Source: Ooceraea biroi (lineage: Eukaryota; Arthropoda; Insecta; Hymenoptera; Formicidae). Taken from it: DNA of 64,000 nt. The stretch lies in assembly GCF_003672135.1 (NCBI RefSeq), contig NC_039506.1, positions 22,476,497-22,540,496 on the forward strand, written 5' to 3'. This document shows, piece by piece, positions 63,228 through 64,000 of the stretch; position 1 is the first letter of the stretch; each line of letters starts with the position of its first letter. The position numbers and the translations under genes were made by a program. The notes under the pieces were generated by a model that was not told the DNA's origin, did not search any database, and was given only the letters and a program-made list of their open reading frames with translations.

Positions 63228-64000
63228 CGGAATATGATGGGCTGACGGATAGTGCACGGATTTTCATTTCGTTTCGCGCTCGCGTTTCATCTACAAAATT
63301 CGAGAAAACGTATAATTGATATTTTACTTTAGGCGGATAAATCGATTCTCTCCCGTAAGCTCCGAGGAAAAATGGAAAAAAGTTGCATCGTGAGAACAAT
63401 TTCGCCACCGAAATTTTCAAGGAAAGAAAAAAACGAGAAAGAAAAGAACATGTAGTAATGTAGTTGTTACATGTTTTTATTTTAACGATATAGCTTTACA
63501 CAGCTTTACAATTATTATCTTGTCATTTAACAATCACTTCCAACGAACCGCTATTCTTTTCCTTCGTTCGTTGGCTTACTTAATTCTGGCACGAATCTGG
63601 CGAGACACTTAATATTGCATCTCGATTATGAAAGATGCTCGTAATTAGCCATCATTCAGTGGACCATCATCAACGGTACGAAGTAATCTGCATTGCGCTA
63701 TCTTTTCGCTTTCACTTGCAAATTGCAACTCGTAATGCTAGCACTGTCGCAGCTTTGGCACCAAGTTCCGCTCGCTTCGTTCGCGAATCAAACGCGAAGC
63801 GTACCGATGCAACGGCGCATATTATTCTAAACACGAAGCGCGGCGTCCTATTTGTATCATTAACGAGGACAACGAGCGTGTAACGCGCAGCATCGCGACG
63901 TCACTTCGTTCCCTTCGCTCTTCCGTTTTCGCACGTCGTTGTCTCGCGGAAGTACGGTAGGTTGCGCGCGCGGAACGGAGCCGATTTCGCGAGCGGCATC

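Larger units (their letters stand above)
57355..64000. other. intergenic, no gene recognised
   Basis: AT-rich to about 58700, then GC-rich with many overlapping unrecognised open frames to about 61900. Simple repeats are listed separately. A perfect 18-bp palindrome, GCGAAGCGATCGCTTCGC, lies at 60244-60261. Nothing at the right edge suggests a gene running out of the window. Confidence 0.5.

Noticed and set aside
1..64000. CRISPR arrays, operons, ribosome binding sites, functional tRNA or rRNA genes
   Set aside because: The DNA is eukaryotic. No spaced short-repeat arrays and no clear A-box/B-box pair of a functional tRNA were seen apart from the poor 46.5-kb candidate.

Overview
This is eukaryotic nuclear DNA from an arthropod, most likely a hymenopteran insect (an ant would fit). 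Evidence for this is the GT-AG introns of 0.15-1 kb, frequent CpG with alternating GC-rich and AT-rich stretches, many microsatellites, and small Tc1/mariner-type transposon relics with TA target duplications. The species assignment is inference from style; no gene here fixes it.

The window is gene-poor. Two protein-coding genes can be assembled exon by exon with intact frames. (1) On the minus strand at 4347-4903, a two-exon gene encodes a 134-residue secreted peptide: signal peptide, compact nine-cysteine module, Thr-rich mucin-like stalk, Pro-Ala repeat, a basic RARRKRR cluster and a short tail. It has a TATA box upstream and AATAAA signals downstream. (2) On the plus strand at 11351-15484, a six-exon gene encodes a complete 478-residue SLC17-family (sialin / Na-phosphate cotransporter-like) major-facilitator protein. 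Its introns carry a small inverted-repeat element (intron 2) and a 200-bp duplication (intron 5).

The rest is intergenic or deep-intronic. Landmarks, left to right: a 117-119 bp tandem repeat (1881-2310); a 436-bp palindromic fold-back element with TA target site (22605-23040); a possible small minus-strand exon (30649-30704); a 216-bp mariner-type MITE (34022-34237); a 153-bp tandem array (39609-40068); a tRNA-like 74-mer (46485-46558); and a pair of degenerate transposase C-termini joined head to head (56880-57354). Long open frames in the GC-rich stretches, often open on several frames and both strands at once, look like a by-product of base composition and are not annotated as genes.

The two genes show no functional link: one is a putative secreted peptide, the other a membrane transporter, and they are 6.4 kb apart on opposite strands.
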